NCBI GenBank assembly: GCA_040902885.1
Contig: JBBDWK010000074.1
Span: 33,821-97,820, forward strand
DNA length: 64,000 bases
From: JBBDWK01 sp040902885
GTDB taxonomy: Bacteria > Acidobacteriota > Terriglobia > Bryobacterales > Bryobacteraceae
Reading direction: 5' to 3'
Part shown: piece by piece, positions 52,882 to 60,629 of the stretch
Layout: each line of letters starts with the position of its first letter
How positions within the stretch are numbered: position 1 is the first letter of the stretch
Translations under genes and position numbers: made by a program
The notes under the pieces: model-generated
Seen by the model: only the letters and a program-made list of their open reading frames with translations
Told to the model about the DNA's origin: nothing
Database searches by the model: none

Positions 52882-55023
52882 ATGACTGAGGAACTGTTCG
52901 AGGTAGAGCGATACGAATTGCGGGAACCACCGGCGTACCTGTTTTCGGTCAGCCGCCGGGAATTCCTGGGAACCGTAGGCGCGGGATTTCTCATCGTCGC
53001 GGTTGCCGGCGAAGCTCAGGGGCAGCGGCAATCCGCCGGATCGACGCTGGAGGCGCGACTGCACATAGGGGAGGACGGCGTCATCACCATCCTCAACGGC
53101 AAGATCGAGGAGGGACAGGGGCCGCGGACCGAATTCGCCATGGCAGCCGCCGAGGAACTGCGCGTGCCGGTCGAGCGCATCCGAATGGTGATGGCGGATA
53201 CCGACGCAACACCCAACGACGGCGGCACATCCGGAAGCCGGTCGACACCGGGTACGGTGCCGCTTATTCGGCAGGCAGCTTCGGCGGCGCGGGGGCTTCT
53301 GATCACAATCGCCGCGGCGCAATGGGGAATCCCACGCGAACGCGTACACGTGGATGGCGGAACCGCCAGCGGTCCGGACGCTAGCCGCAAGTTGACTTAC
53401 CAGGATCTGGCAAAGTCGGCTGAATTGACGGAGGCATACAGCCAGCCGCTCCCGGCGGACGTGTCCCTCACGGCTGCCCGGGACTGGAAGGTGCTTGGCC
53501 AGCCGCGGCACCGCGTCAACGGCCGCGACATCGTCACGGGAGCCCACAAGTTTCCTTCCGACATCGAGAGACCGGGCATGCTGTACGGCAGCGTCCTGCG
53601 ACCGCCGTCGTTCGGAGCGGCGCTGGTTTCCGTGAATCTCGACAAGTCGAAGTCCATGCCAGGCGTGACCGCGGTTCGAGACGGCGACTTCGTCGCTTGC
53701 GCGGCATCGTCTTCGTTCGGCGCGCGCAAGGCCATCGAAGCGCTCGCCGCCACTGCCGTTTGGAAAGAAAAACAGCATCCATCCAGCGATACGCTGTTCC
53801 GGCACTTGAAGGAGCATGGGCAGGCCGCCGCATCGGGCGGACGAAACCGGCCGCGCATCGAAGGAGACGTCGAGAGAGCTCTCGCCGGTGCGCAGAAGCG
53901 GCTGAAGGCTGTTTACCAGGCTTCCTACGTCCAACACGCTCCGATGGAGCCCCGTGCCGCGGTTGCCGAATGGCAGGACGGAAAGTTGACGGTGTGGACG
54001 GGAACCAGCAATCCGTTCAACGTGCGCCAGCAACTGGCGGAGGCGTTCCGGATCCCGGCGCCGCGAGTCCGCGTTATCGCTCCCGACTTCGGCGGCGGAT
54101 TCGGCGGCAAGCACACCGGGGAGGCGGCGCTTGAAGCCGCCCGCCTGGCGCGTGAAGCGAATCGGCCCGTCTCGGTGTGCTGGACGCGAGCCGAGGAGTT
54201 CACGTGGGCATACTGCCGCCCGGCCGCGCTCATCGAAATCGATTCTGCGCTGGACGACAAGAACGAGATCCTGGCCTGGGATTTCGCCAACTACAACTCC
54301 GGCGGCTCGGCCATCGACACTCCGTACCGGACGGCGAACTCGCGTATCCGGTTTATTGCCTCCGATTCGCCGCTCCGACAGGGCTCGTACCGCGCGCTTG
54401 CGTCCACCGCGAACAACTTCGCACGGGAATCGATGATGGACGAACTCGCCGAGGCCGCTGGCGCGGAGCCGCTCGAGTTCCGGTTGGCCCATCTGGAAAA
54501 CGGCCGCATCCGCGAGGTGCTTACTGCCGCGACGAACAAGTTCCAGTGGGCTGAGCGGAGCAAGCAGCGTCGCGCGAACCGCGGGGTTGGGCTGGCCTGC
54601 GGTACCGAAAAGAACTCGGTAGTGGCCGCCTGCGTCGAGGTCGAGGTCGATTCGCAAACTGGAGTACCGCGGCTGTTGGAGATCTGCCAGGCGTTCGAGT
54701 GCGGAACCATCCTGAACCCGGCGGGACTCAAGGCGCAGGTCGAAGGCTGCATCCTGATGGGACTCGCCGCCCTGCGCGAGGAGATGCTTTTTGCCGGCGG
54801 GAGAATCAGGAACCCTCGCTTCTCCTCATACCGGGTTCCCCGGTTTCGCGACGTGCCGCCAAAGATGGAAATCATCTTGGTGGACAAGAAGGAGGCCGAA
54901 CCGGTTGGAGCCGGGGAGACGCCGATTATTGCCGTGGCTCCGGCAATGGGCAACGCGATCTTCGCTGCGACGGGACGGCGTGTGCGGTCGCTGCCCTTCC
55001 AAACAACCCAGAAAGCCGGCTGA
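52882..55023 (+). CDS. Molybdopterin-dependent aldehyde/isoquinoline-type oxidoreductase large subunit (IorB-like)
   Basis: 713 aa from ATG 52882 (GAGGAG 8 bases upstream); the frame opens earlier at 52867, overlapping the small-subunit gene. The N-terminal Tat motif SRREFLGTVGAGFLIVAVAG lies about 27 residues in, so the pair is probably carried out through the Tat system. Body follows xanthine-oxidase-type large subunits: LYGSVLRPPSFGA, VIAPDFGGGFGGKHTGE, and VGAGETPIIAVAPA with the likely catalytic Glu near the end. Hydroxylates an aromatic N-heterocycle or aldehyde; acceptor probably a cytochrome. Confidence 0.9.
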   Translation: MTEELFEVERYELREPPAYLFSVSRREFLGTVGAGFLIVAVAGEAQGQRQSAGSTLEARLHIGEDGVITILNGKIEEGQGPRTEFAMAAAEELRVPVERIRMVMADTDATPNDGGTSGSRSTPGTVPLIRQAASAARGLLITIAAAQWGIPRERVHVDGGTASGPDASRKLTYQDLAKSAELTEAYSQPLPADVSLTAARDWKVLGQPRHRVNGRDIVTGAHKFPSDIERPGMLYGSVLRPPSFGAALVSVNLDKSKSMPGVTAVRDGDFVACAASSSFGARKAIEALAATAVWKEKQHPSSDTLFRHLKEHGQAAASGGRNRPRIEGDVERALAGAQKRLKAVYQASYVQHAPMEPRAAVAEWQDGKLTVWTGTSNPFNVRQQLAEAFRIPAPRVRVIAPDFGGGFGGKHTGEAALEAARLAREANRPVSVCWTRAEEFTWAYCRPAALIEIDSALDDKNEILAWDFANYNSGGSAIDTPYRTANSRIRFIASDSPLRQGSYRALASTANNFARESMMDELAEAAGAEPLEFRLAHLENGRIREVLTAATNKFQWAERSKQRRANRGVGLACGTEKNSVVAACVEVEVDSQTGVPRLLEICQAFECGTILNPAGLKAQVEGCILMGLAALREEMLFAGGRIRNPRFSSYRVPRFRDVPPKMEIILVDKKEAEPVGAGETPIIAVAPAMGNAIFAATGRRVRSLPFQTTQKAG

Positions 55024-55131
55024 GACTCCTCTTCGCCGATGCGCACGTAAAATCGGCAAGTTCATTCGCATTCATCTGGCGTCTGACGCCGTGCTGCTGC
55101 GCGTCCAGGCGATGGTCAGGTCGAAAACGAG

Positions 55132-55635
55132 TCATAGGCGTTCGATGGTAATTCTGTATCGCTCCAGGCGGATCGCGATCTCGCGGCGCGGTAACCGGCA
55201 TCTTGGATGCGCCGCCACGGCCGTCAGTCCGTCGTGCAATGGCTGGATGCCGGGAACTCCTGCATCTTCCATGATGTCGAGCAGCCACAACAGACCATGG
55301 CATTCTACGTTCTCCCCTGCCGCCAGATGGCGCAACGGCCTATCCCCGGTCAACAGTGGCCATTTGCGCTCTTTGGCAAGCGCCAATGCAAAACTATCAA
55401 CGATGGAGAGCGCTGAACGCTGCTGACGGAAACGGAGAGCGTTGCCGACCCCCTCTTTCGATAGTTCCACGACCCGGAGCCCGAGTTGTACCAGGCGATC
55501 TCCCCATTCGTCGCACATCTCGCGGTCGTAAAGAACATCAGGAACCGCGAACTCATGCTGAAGGCAAAAGACAGCCTCCAGCAAGGCCCCACGCTCCAGG
55601 TCGATCAGGACGGAGGTGTCGGAGACGAGGATCAT
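55132..55635 (-). CDS. PIN-domain protein (probable toxin nuclease)
   Basis: 167 aa. PIN fold with acidic residues in SDTSVLIDLE (start), SIVDSFALALAK (about residue 78) and LLTGDRPLR (about residue 95), the usual Mg-binding set of a ribonuclease. ATG overlaps the stop of the upstream Xre-ImmA gene by 4 bases, so the two are coupled like a toxin-antitoxin pair. The 108 bases between its end and the molybdenum-hydroxylase gene contain no gene. Confidence 0.83.
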   Translation of the reverse strand: MILVSDTSVLIDLERGALLEAVFCLQHEFAVPDVLYDREMCDEWGDRLVQLGLRVVELSKEGVGNALRFRQQRSALSIVDSFALALAKERKWPLLTGDRPLRHLAAGENVECHGLLWLLDIMEDAGVPGIQPLHDGLTAVAAHPRCRLPRREIAIRLERYRITIERL

Positions 55636-56708
55636 TGCCGCGCTGCCGCAGACGGCTCCTCCATCCGGCGATTAAGCTCGCGCACCGTTATGTTTAACAG
55701 CTCAGCCGTCTTGGGTTCTGATATTGCGCCTTCAGCAAGCGCCCGATAGCAGAGGCGGTCGAAACGACCTGGTTTTTCTTCGGCCAGATGCTCAGGTTCG
55801 TAGTTGGGAGCACTGCGGAAACCGAGGCGCGAGAATTCCCGGAAGAGCCTTTGCGACAGCGATGGAGGAAATATGCCGAGATCGGAGCAGCGGTACGTAA
55901 TGGCCTGAATGCTGGCGCCGAATAATCGCTTGAGCGCAAAAAGCTCACTCCAGCCGATGGAGCTTCGATGCTTCCCGACACTGGACCAAAGCGCTTCGGC
56001 GGGCATGAGAAAAGCGCCGGCAAACCGATGCGCGGCCTTCTCCCGAAATTTGTCGTCGCCTTGTACGTCCACTACCATGTGTCCGAGTTCGTGCGCGAGA
56101 TTGAAACGCTGCCTCTCGCCATGGACGCCACGGCGAATCACGATAATTGGCACAGGCTCGCCGCGTGAACGGCGGACCCGGGCGGCCAGCCCGTCGATGT
56201 TCTCCTGCGAGTCAACCACCAGAACCTTGATGCCGCGTTCTTCGAGGAGCTCAACAAGATTGGGGATCGGGTCGATCCCGAGATTCCAGTGTTCGCGCAG
56301 ATATTGCGCGGCGCTGTCCGCGTCAGCGATCTGACGCACCGGGAAGGGTGCCTCCCGGGGTCTGTCCCATTCGGCACTTGGCAGACCCAGGATTTCCTCC
56401 ACCATCAGGTAGCGTTCGATCAGATGAAGAGCCTGCGCCTGAATCTGCGCCTCCTCCTTCTTGCTTGTGATCTGCTTCTTTCGAAACTCAATCTCCTCCA
56501 GGACCATTTCCTGATCGCCGGCCAAATAGTCGAGCGAGACGCCGAGGGCGTGGCTCAGGGCGATCAGCATGCCTGAACCGGGGACATCCTCGTCCCTCTC
56601 GTACTTGCCGATTTGCTGCGCCGAAACCCGGTTTTCAATTCTGTCTGCCAGGTCGCGCAGGGGGAGACCGGCAGCGGCCCGCGCAAGCTTAAGTCGTTTA
56701 CCAATCAT
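55632..56708 (-). CDS. Xre-family HTH regulator fused to ImmA/IrrE metallopeptidase domain
   Basis: 358 aa. N-terminal Xre HTH (about residues 1-62, RLKLARAAAGLPLRDLADRI) and C-terminal ImmA/IrrE-type zinc peptidase with HELGHMVVD near residue 208 (HExxH) and AHRFAGAFLMP. Such proteins control toxins or mobile elements and may be inactivated or activated by proteolysis. Translationally coupled to a PIN gene. Probably autoregulated from the AT-rich region upstream. Confidence 0.87.
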   Translation of the reverse strand: MIGKRLKLARAAAGLPLRDLADRIENRVSAQQIGKYERDEDVPGSGMLIALSHALGVSLDYLAGDQEMVLEEIEFRKKQITSKKEEAQIQAQALHLIERYLMVEEILGLPSAEWDRPREAPFPVRQIADADSAAQYLREHWNLGIDPIPNLVELLEERGIKVLVVDSQENIDGLAARVRRSRGEPVPIIVIRRGVHGERQRFNLAHELGHMVVDVQGDDKFREKAAHRFAGAFLMPAEALWSSVGKHRSSIGWSELFALKRLFGASIQAITYRCSDLGIFPPSLSQRLFREFSRLGFRSAPNYEPEHLAEEKPGRFDRLCYRALAEGAISEPKTAELLNITVRELNRRMEEPSAAARQ

Positions 56709-56730
56709 AGTTTCCTCTCCTTCCCTCTGG

Positions 56731-56765
56731 TTTACAATTATAGTATTCTATTCTTGGTTTGTAAA
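56731..56765. promoter_or_regulatory. AT-rich divergent promoter/operator region
   Basis: TTTACAA (56731-56737) and TTGTAAA (56759-56765) are inverted copies in the only markedly AT-rich stretch of the island; the wider boxes TGGTTTACAAT and TGGTTTGTAAA also read as direct repeats. TATAGTATTCTA lies between them. Position just before the Xre start at 56708 suggests an operator for that regulator; not tested. Confidence 0.4.
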
Positions 56766-56828
56766 TCATCGCGTTGTTGCAGGGTCAGGATATTAATTCT
56801 TTCAACTGGTTGTCGCCCCCGCCGGTGA

Positions 56829-57091
56829 ACACTCCGGCAGCACTTTGAGCAATTTCACGGGAATCTTTTCCTCACGCCCACCCAGTTCCGCGACGGCATG
56901 ACCAAACGGAACGGCGTGGTCAACCGCCTGAACCGCCACTACTACGGCTTCGCTTCCGATACGGACAACAGCTTCTTTATCGGCTCCTGGGGCAAGGAAA
57001 GGCTTGCGAGCACGAAAAATACAACCGGGTCGAGGCTGCGGGCGAAGAGTGGCGGAAGATCTTTGGTCCGCAGATCCCCCGGACAATCTGA
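56829..57091 (+). pseudogene. CD-NTase (SMODS/CBASS nucleotidyltransferase) remnant with catalytic core deleted
   Basis: Too degraded to be a normal ORF. Bases 56829-56999 encode 57 residues that read like a CD-NTase N-terminus: TLRQHFEQF, LTPTQFRDG, VVNRLNRHYYGF, DNSFFIGSWGKE (the GS motif before the catalytic DxD). From 56999 a different frame encodes KACEHEKYNRV...EEWRKIFGPQIPRTI and stops at 57089-57091, which reads like the C-terminus of the same family. The roughly 250 residues between, including the catalytic Asp pair, are missing. The junction lies in CAAGGAAAGGC, with AAGG twice. No start codon is in frame either: TGA stands at 56826. The stop overlaps the next ATG (TGATG), as in intact operons. 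This fills the otherwise gene-free stretch 56709-57090. Confidence 0.7.
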
Positions 57092-57609
57092 TGGACGAGC
57101 GCACGAAAAATCTGATTGAAGAGTGCCAGCGGCAAGAGGAGTCCTGCCTCTATACATCGACTGCGCTCTTTGAATGGCTGAAGCGCCTTCGGGTGCAAAA
57201 GGTGTTCCTTGTCGTCGTTCCGATAGTCCTGGGCGACATCGCCACATGGCCGCTCCTCGCGAAACAGGATGAGTACAAATGGGTCACCGGCGTTTGCGCC
57301 CTCCTCGCCGGGTTTGCCCCGGCGATCTACAAGGCGCTCGATTTCGACGTCAACCTGACGACGGTGGCAAAGCACGCCCACCAGTTCAAAGTGCTACAGG
57401 ACCGATTTCGCCAATGCTGGCGCATAACCAGCCTGGGGCCCTCCGAGGCGTTCAAACAAGAATTCGATGATCTGATGGCCCGCATGGATGATGCCCGCGG
57501 CGCTAGCCTCACCCCACCGGAGCGCTTCTTCGGTAAGACGAAAGCGAAAATCGAAAGTGGCCACTACAGTTTTTCAGTTGACGCTCATATTCCCAAGCTG
57601 GAACCCTGA
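57091..57609 (+). CDS. SLATT-like two-TM membrane effector
   Basis: 172 aa from ATG 57091, which overlaps the stop of the CD-NTase remnant; the frame open from 57004 is not used. Layout: N-terminal helix rich in charged residues (ERTKNLIEECQRQEES), two TM helices (VFLVVVPIVLGDIATWPLL and WVTGVCALLAGFAPAIY, about residues 43-83), then a cytoplasmic helical region (HQFKVLQDRFRQCW). This matches SLATT (SMODS-associated 2TM) effectors, predicted to form pores once a cyclic nucleotide is made. No frameshift is seen in it. Confidence 0.65.
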   Translation: MDERTKNLIEECQRQEESCLYTSTALFEWLKRLRVQKVFLVVVPIVLGDIATWPLLAKQDEYKWVTGVCALLAGFAPAIYKALDFDVNLTTVAKHAHQFKVLQDRFRQCWRITSLGPSEAFKQEFDDLMARMDDARGASLTPPERFFGKTKAKIESGHYSFSVDAHIPKLEP

Positions 57610-57756
57610 AAGCTATCTGAGCGTACACCAGGGGAACGCGCCAGCCAGTCCAGCAGGGAGAGCCCCGCCCAGAATAGTCGGTCGAAGGAACCCTCCTTCG
57701 CAGTGTTACTTCAGAATCAGTTTAGGGATAAAATACTACGAATTGAAGGCGAACAT

Positions 57757-58767
57757 ATGAAACTACTCGCGTTGTTGCCGCTGGTTCTCACCAGCGTGAT
57801 GCCCGCACAGACCAAAAAGGTCATTGCCAACCTGCAGCCCGATATGCTTACGGAATTGGCGAAGACCGCCCCCAACATCAAGATTGTGGCCGCTCGCGGA
57901 CCGGGGCTGGAGAAGGAAATCGTCGACGCCGACGCCATGGTTGGCGTTCGCTTGACACCTGATCTGCTCAAGCAGGCCAAGCAGCTCAAGTGGCTTCATA
58001 TCTCGAGCGCGGGCGTTGAACCTCACGGCAACCAGACCGGCCTTTTCCCGGCACTGGCGGAGAGCGACGTGATCGTGACCAACGCCAAGAACGTCTACGG
58101 CCCTCAGATCGCCGATCATGCGTTCGCGTTCCTGCTGGCGTTGACGCGCAAGCTAAACGTAACGATCCCCCGGAAGCATCTCGAAGAATGGGGTGGTGGA
58201 AGGGATGGCATGTTTGAGCTGGATGGCAAAACAGCGGTCGTCATCGGTGTCGGCGGGATCGGCAGCCAGATCGCCCAGCGCGCGCACGGATTCGGGATGA
58301 AGGTGATCGGCGTCGATATTCGCGACATTCCGCCGAGCACTACTGTGCAGCGTGTCGTGCCGCCGGACATGCTCGATTCGGTGCTCCCCGAGGCGGACGT
58401 TGTCTTCGTCTCGGTTCCGCACACCAAAAAGAGCGAGGGAATGATGGGCGCTCGTCAGTTCGATCTGATGAAACAAGGCTCCTATTTCATCGCCATGTCG
58501 CGAGGCAAGATTTACGATCACCAGGCGCTCGTCAAGGCACTCGACAGCAAGCGCCTGGCCGGAGCCGGTCTGGATGCCACCGACCCGGAGCCTTTACCGA
58601 AAGGTCATGCTCTCTGGAAGTTCCCGAACGTAGTCATTACGCCCCACACCTCGGGCGGCTCCGACAATTTGCAGGCGCGTATGAACCATATCGTCAAAGA
58701 GAATATCCGGCGATTTGGCGCAGGTCTTCCGTTGCTGAACGTCGTGGACAAAAAAGAGGGCTTCTAG
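57757..58767 (+). CDS. D-2-hydroxyacid dehydrogenase-like protein with signal peptide
   Basis: 336 aa from ATG 57757 (GAAGG 7 bases upstream; the frame extends to 57703 without a ribosome-binding site). N-terminus KLLALLPLVLTSVMPAQ is a clear Sec-type signal. The catalytic domain has Rossmann motif VIGVGGIGSQIA, Arg in MSRGKIYD, an Asp where most relatives have Glu (DATDPEPLP), and His in ITPHTSGG. NAD-linked enzymes are normally cytosolic, so export is unusual. First gene of an operon of exported redox proteins. Confidence 0.82.
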   Translation: MKLLALLPLVLTSVMPAQTKKVIANLQPDMLTELAKTAPNIKIVAARGPGLEKEIVDADAMVGVRLTPDLLKQAKQLKWLHISSAGVEPHGNQTGLFPALAESDVIVTNAKNVYGPQIADHAFAFLLALTRKLNVTIPRKHLEEWGGGRDGMFELDGKTAVVIGVGGIGSQIAQRAHGFGMKVIGVDIRDIPPSTTVQRVVPPDMLDSVLPEADVVFVSVPHTKKSEGMMGARQFDLMKQGSYFIAMSRGKIYDHQALVKALDSKRLAGAGLDATDPEPLPKGHALWKFPNVVITPHTSGGSDNLQARMNHIVKENIRRFGAGLPLLNVVDKKEGF

Positions 58768-58769
58768 CA

Positions 58770-59858
58770 CTGAAGAGACTTGCCGCAGCGGGTTTTGCGT
58801 GTCTCCTCCCTCTGGCCGCCCAGAGTGGCTCTGGGAGGATCGCGGGCAAGGCTGTCTTTGACGGCAAGGGCGGCTGTCTCGAGTGCCACTCGGTCGAGAA
58901 TCGAGGCGGCGTTCTCGGACCGGACCTGAGCGACGTCGGCGTGATGCGGACTCCCGAATCGCTGCGCCTCGCCCTCAAGGATCCCGACGCCGAAATCCAC
59001 TCCGAATACTTCACGATCAGAGTTCTCACCAGGCGTGACGAGCAGATCCGAGGCATCCGGCTGAATGAGGATGATTTCTCGATTCAACTGCGTGATACCG
59101 GCGGCAACCTGCGATCGTTTCAGAAGGACCATCTGAAAAGCCTGTGGCGAGAGCTGCGCTCGCTCATGCCGTCGTACGCCTCGAAGCTCTCCGCAACAGA
59201 GATCGACAACCTGGTCGCGTATCTCAGTTCGCTCAAGGGGACTCTCGTTCAGCCGGGTGATGCGGTCACCCGAATGCGGTCTATCGCGCCGCTCTCCGAG
59301 CGCATCGACTGGCTCACCAGGGCGGACCGCGACGCCGATGAGCGGCCGAACGCCGTCTTAGACTCCTTGCGGATACCCGTGGGAGCCGCCGTGGCTGACG
59401 TGGGCGCCGGCATGGGTTACTTTACCTGGCGCCTAGCCGAGCGCGTGGGTCCCAAAGGGAGAGTCATCGCCGTGGAGATCCAGCCGAACATGCTGGATCT
59501 GATCGCGCAAGACATAAAGAAACGCAAGCTCACTAATGTCGATCTGGTGCTGGGCGGGGAACGCGATCCCGGCCTGCCTGAGAGAGCGCTGGATCTCGTC
59601 TTGCTTGCGAACGCCTATCATGAATTTTCCGAGCCGGAAGCCATGATGGCCGCTATCCATCGGTCTTTAAAAACGAACGGCCGGGCCGTGGTGCTGGAGT
59701 ATCGTAAGGAAGATGCCTACACGCCCATGGAGGAGACGCACAAGATGACATTGAAGGATGTGCGCGCGGAAATTGAATCCATGGGCTTCGAGACCGAGCA
59801 GATCCTGCGTATTCTGCCGATGCAGCACCTTCTGATCTTCACAAAGCGATCGCCCTAG
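58770..59858 (+). CDS. Exported cytochrome c / SAM-methyltransferase fusion (apparent CTG start)
   Basis: 362 aa if started at CTG 58770, 2 bases after the previous stop. This gives a signal peptide (KRLAAAGFACLLPLAAQ) and a heme site CLECHS at residues 36-41. Starting at the first GTG/ATG (58941/58944) would lose both. Residues about 30-165 are a 'heme-binding domain' cytochrome c (GGVLGPDLSDVG, GIRLNEDDFSIQLRD) very like the second half of the next gene's product. Residues about 170-362 are a class I methyltransferase (VADVGAGMGYFTWRL, VIAVEIQPNML, ANAYHEFSEPE). A SAM enzyme outside the cytoplasm is unexpected. Confidence 0.72.
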   Translation: MKRLAAAGFACLLPLAAQSGSGRIAGKAVFDGKGGCLECHSVENRGGVLGPDLSDVGVMRTPESLRLALKDPDAEIHSEYFTIRVLTRRDEQIRGIRLNEDDFSIQLRDTGGNLRSFQKDHLKSLWRELRSLMPSYASKLSATEIDNLVAYLSSLKGTLVQPGDAVTRMRSIAPLSERIDWLTRADRDADERPNAVLDSLRIPVGAAVADVGAGMGYFTWRLAERVGPKGRVIAVEIQPNMLDLIAQDIKKRKLTNVDLVLGGERDPGLPERALDLVLLANAYHEFSEPEAMMAAIHRSLKTNGRAVVLEYRKEDAYTPMEETHKMTLKDVRAEIESMGFETEQILRILPMQHLLIFTKRSP

Positions 59859-59867
59859 GGAGCCCAC

Positions 59868-60629
59868 ATGAGCCGGCTGAGACTTGGATGCTGTTTTCTG
59901 GCGCTCCTCACGCCCGTCGGAGCTCAAAGAAACCCATTTGAGACACCCCAGGACGTTGAGCTCGGCAATAGGCTATTTCAAACTCACTGCTCGTACTGCC
60001 ACGGCGTCAGCGGAGAAGGCGGCCGGGGTGCGGACCTGACGCAGGGCCAATACCACCATGGTGGATCGGACAGTGAGCTATTCCGGACGGTCCGCAACGG
60101 AATCGAAGGCTCGGAGATGGGGCCGGTGCGCGCGACGGACGACGAAGTGTGGCGGATGGTTGCGTTCGTGAAGCGTCTCGGCACGGCAGGCGTGCAAGAG
60201 AGGGCGCCAGGCGACAGGGCTGCCGGCAAAATCGTCTATGAGCGCAAGGGTGGATGCCCAGCCTGTCACGTGATCGACAACGAGGGCGGCAACCTTGGAC
60301 CGGAATTGACCCAGATCGGCCGGCTCCGCGGCATCAAGTCTCTGGAGGAATCGCTACTCAAGCCGGACGCGGATCTGCCTGTGAGCTATCGTGCCGTCCG
60401 GGTGGTGACGAAATCGGGGGAGACCGTCGTCGGTATCCGGCTGAACGAAGACGACATCTCTATACAGTTGCGGGACCCTGGCGACAAACTCCGGTCGTTC
60501 TTGAAAGACAACATTAAAGAGATCCGGCGTGACAGTCCGTCGCTGATGCCCGCGTACGGGTCGATTCTGACAAAGGAGGAACTCGTCGATCTGATAGCTT
60601 ACTTGGATAGCTTGCGAGGGACGCGATGA
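59868..60629 (+). CDS. Diheme cytochrome c
   Basis: 253 aa. Signal peptide (LRLGCCFLALLTPVGAQ). Two CxxCH sites: CSYCHG near residue 41 in a class I cytochrome c domain with axial Met probably in EMGPV, and CPACHV near residue 130 in a 'heme-binding domain' unit that ends LIAYLDSLRG. The second unit is a paralogue of the cytochrome domain in the preceding fusion protein. Likely electron acceptor for the PQQ dehydrogenase whose ATG overlaps its stop by 4 bases. Confidence 0.88.
   Translation: MSRLRLGCCFLALLTPVGAQRNPFETPQDVELGNRLFQTHCSYCHGVSGEGGRGADLTQGQYHHGGSDSELFRTVRNGIEGSEMGPVRATDDEVWRMVAFVKRLGTAGVQERAPGDRAAGKIVYERKGGCPACHVIDNEGGNLGPELTQIGRLRGIKSLEESLLKPDADLPVSYRAVRVVTKSGETVVGIRLNEDDISIQLRDPGDKLRSFLKDNIKEIRRDSPSLMPAYGSILTKEELVDLIAYLDSLRGTR

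Noticed and set aside
52606..54657. 683-codon open frame on the minus strand
   Set aside because: Antisense of the molybdenum-hydroxylase genes, which have clear cofactor motifs; no domain in the shadow.
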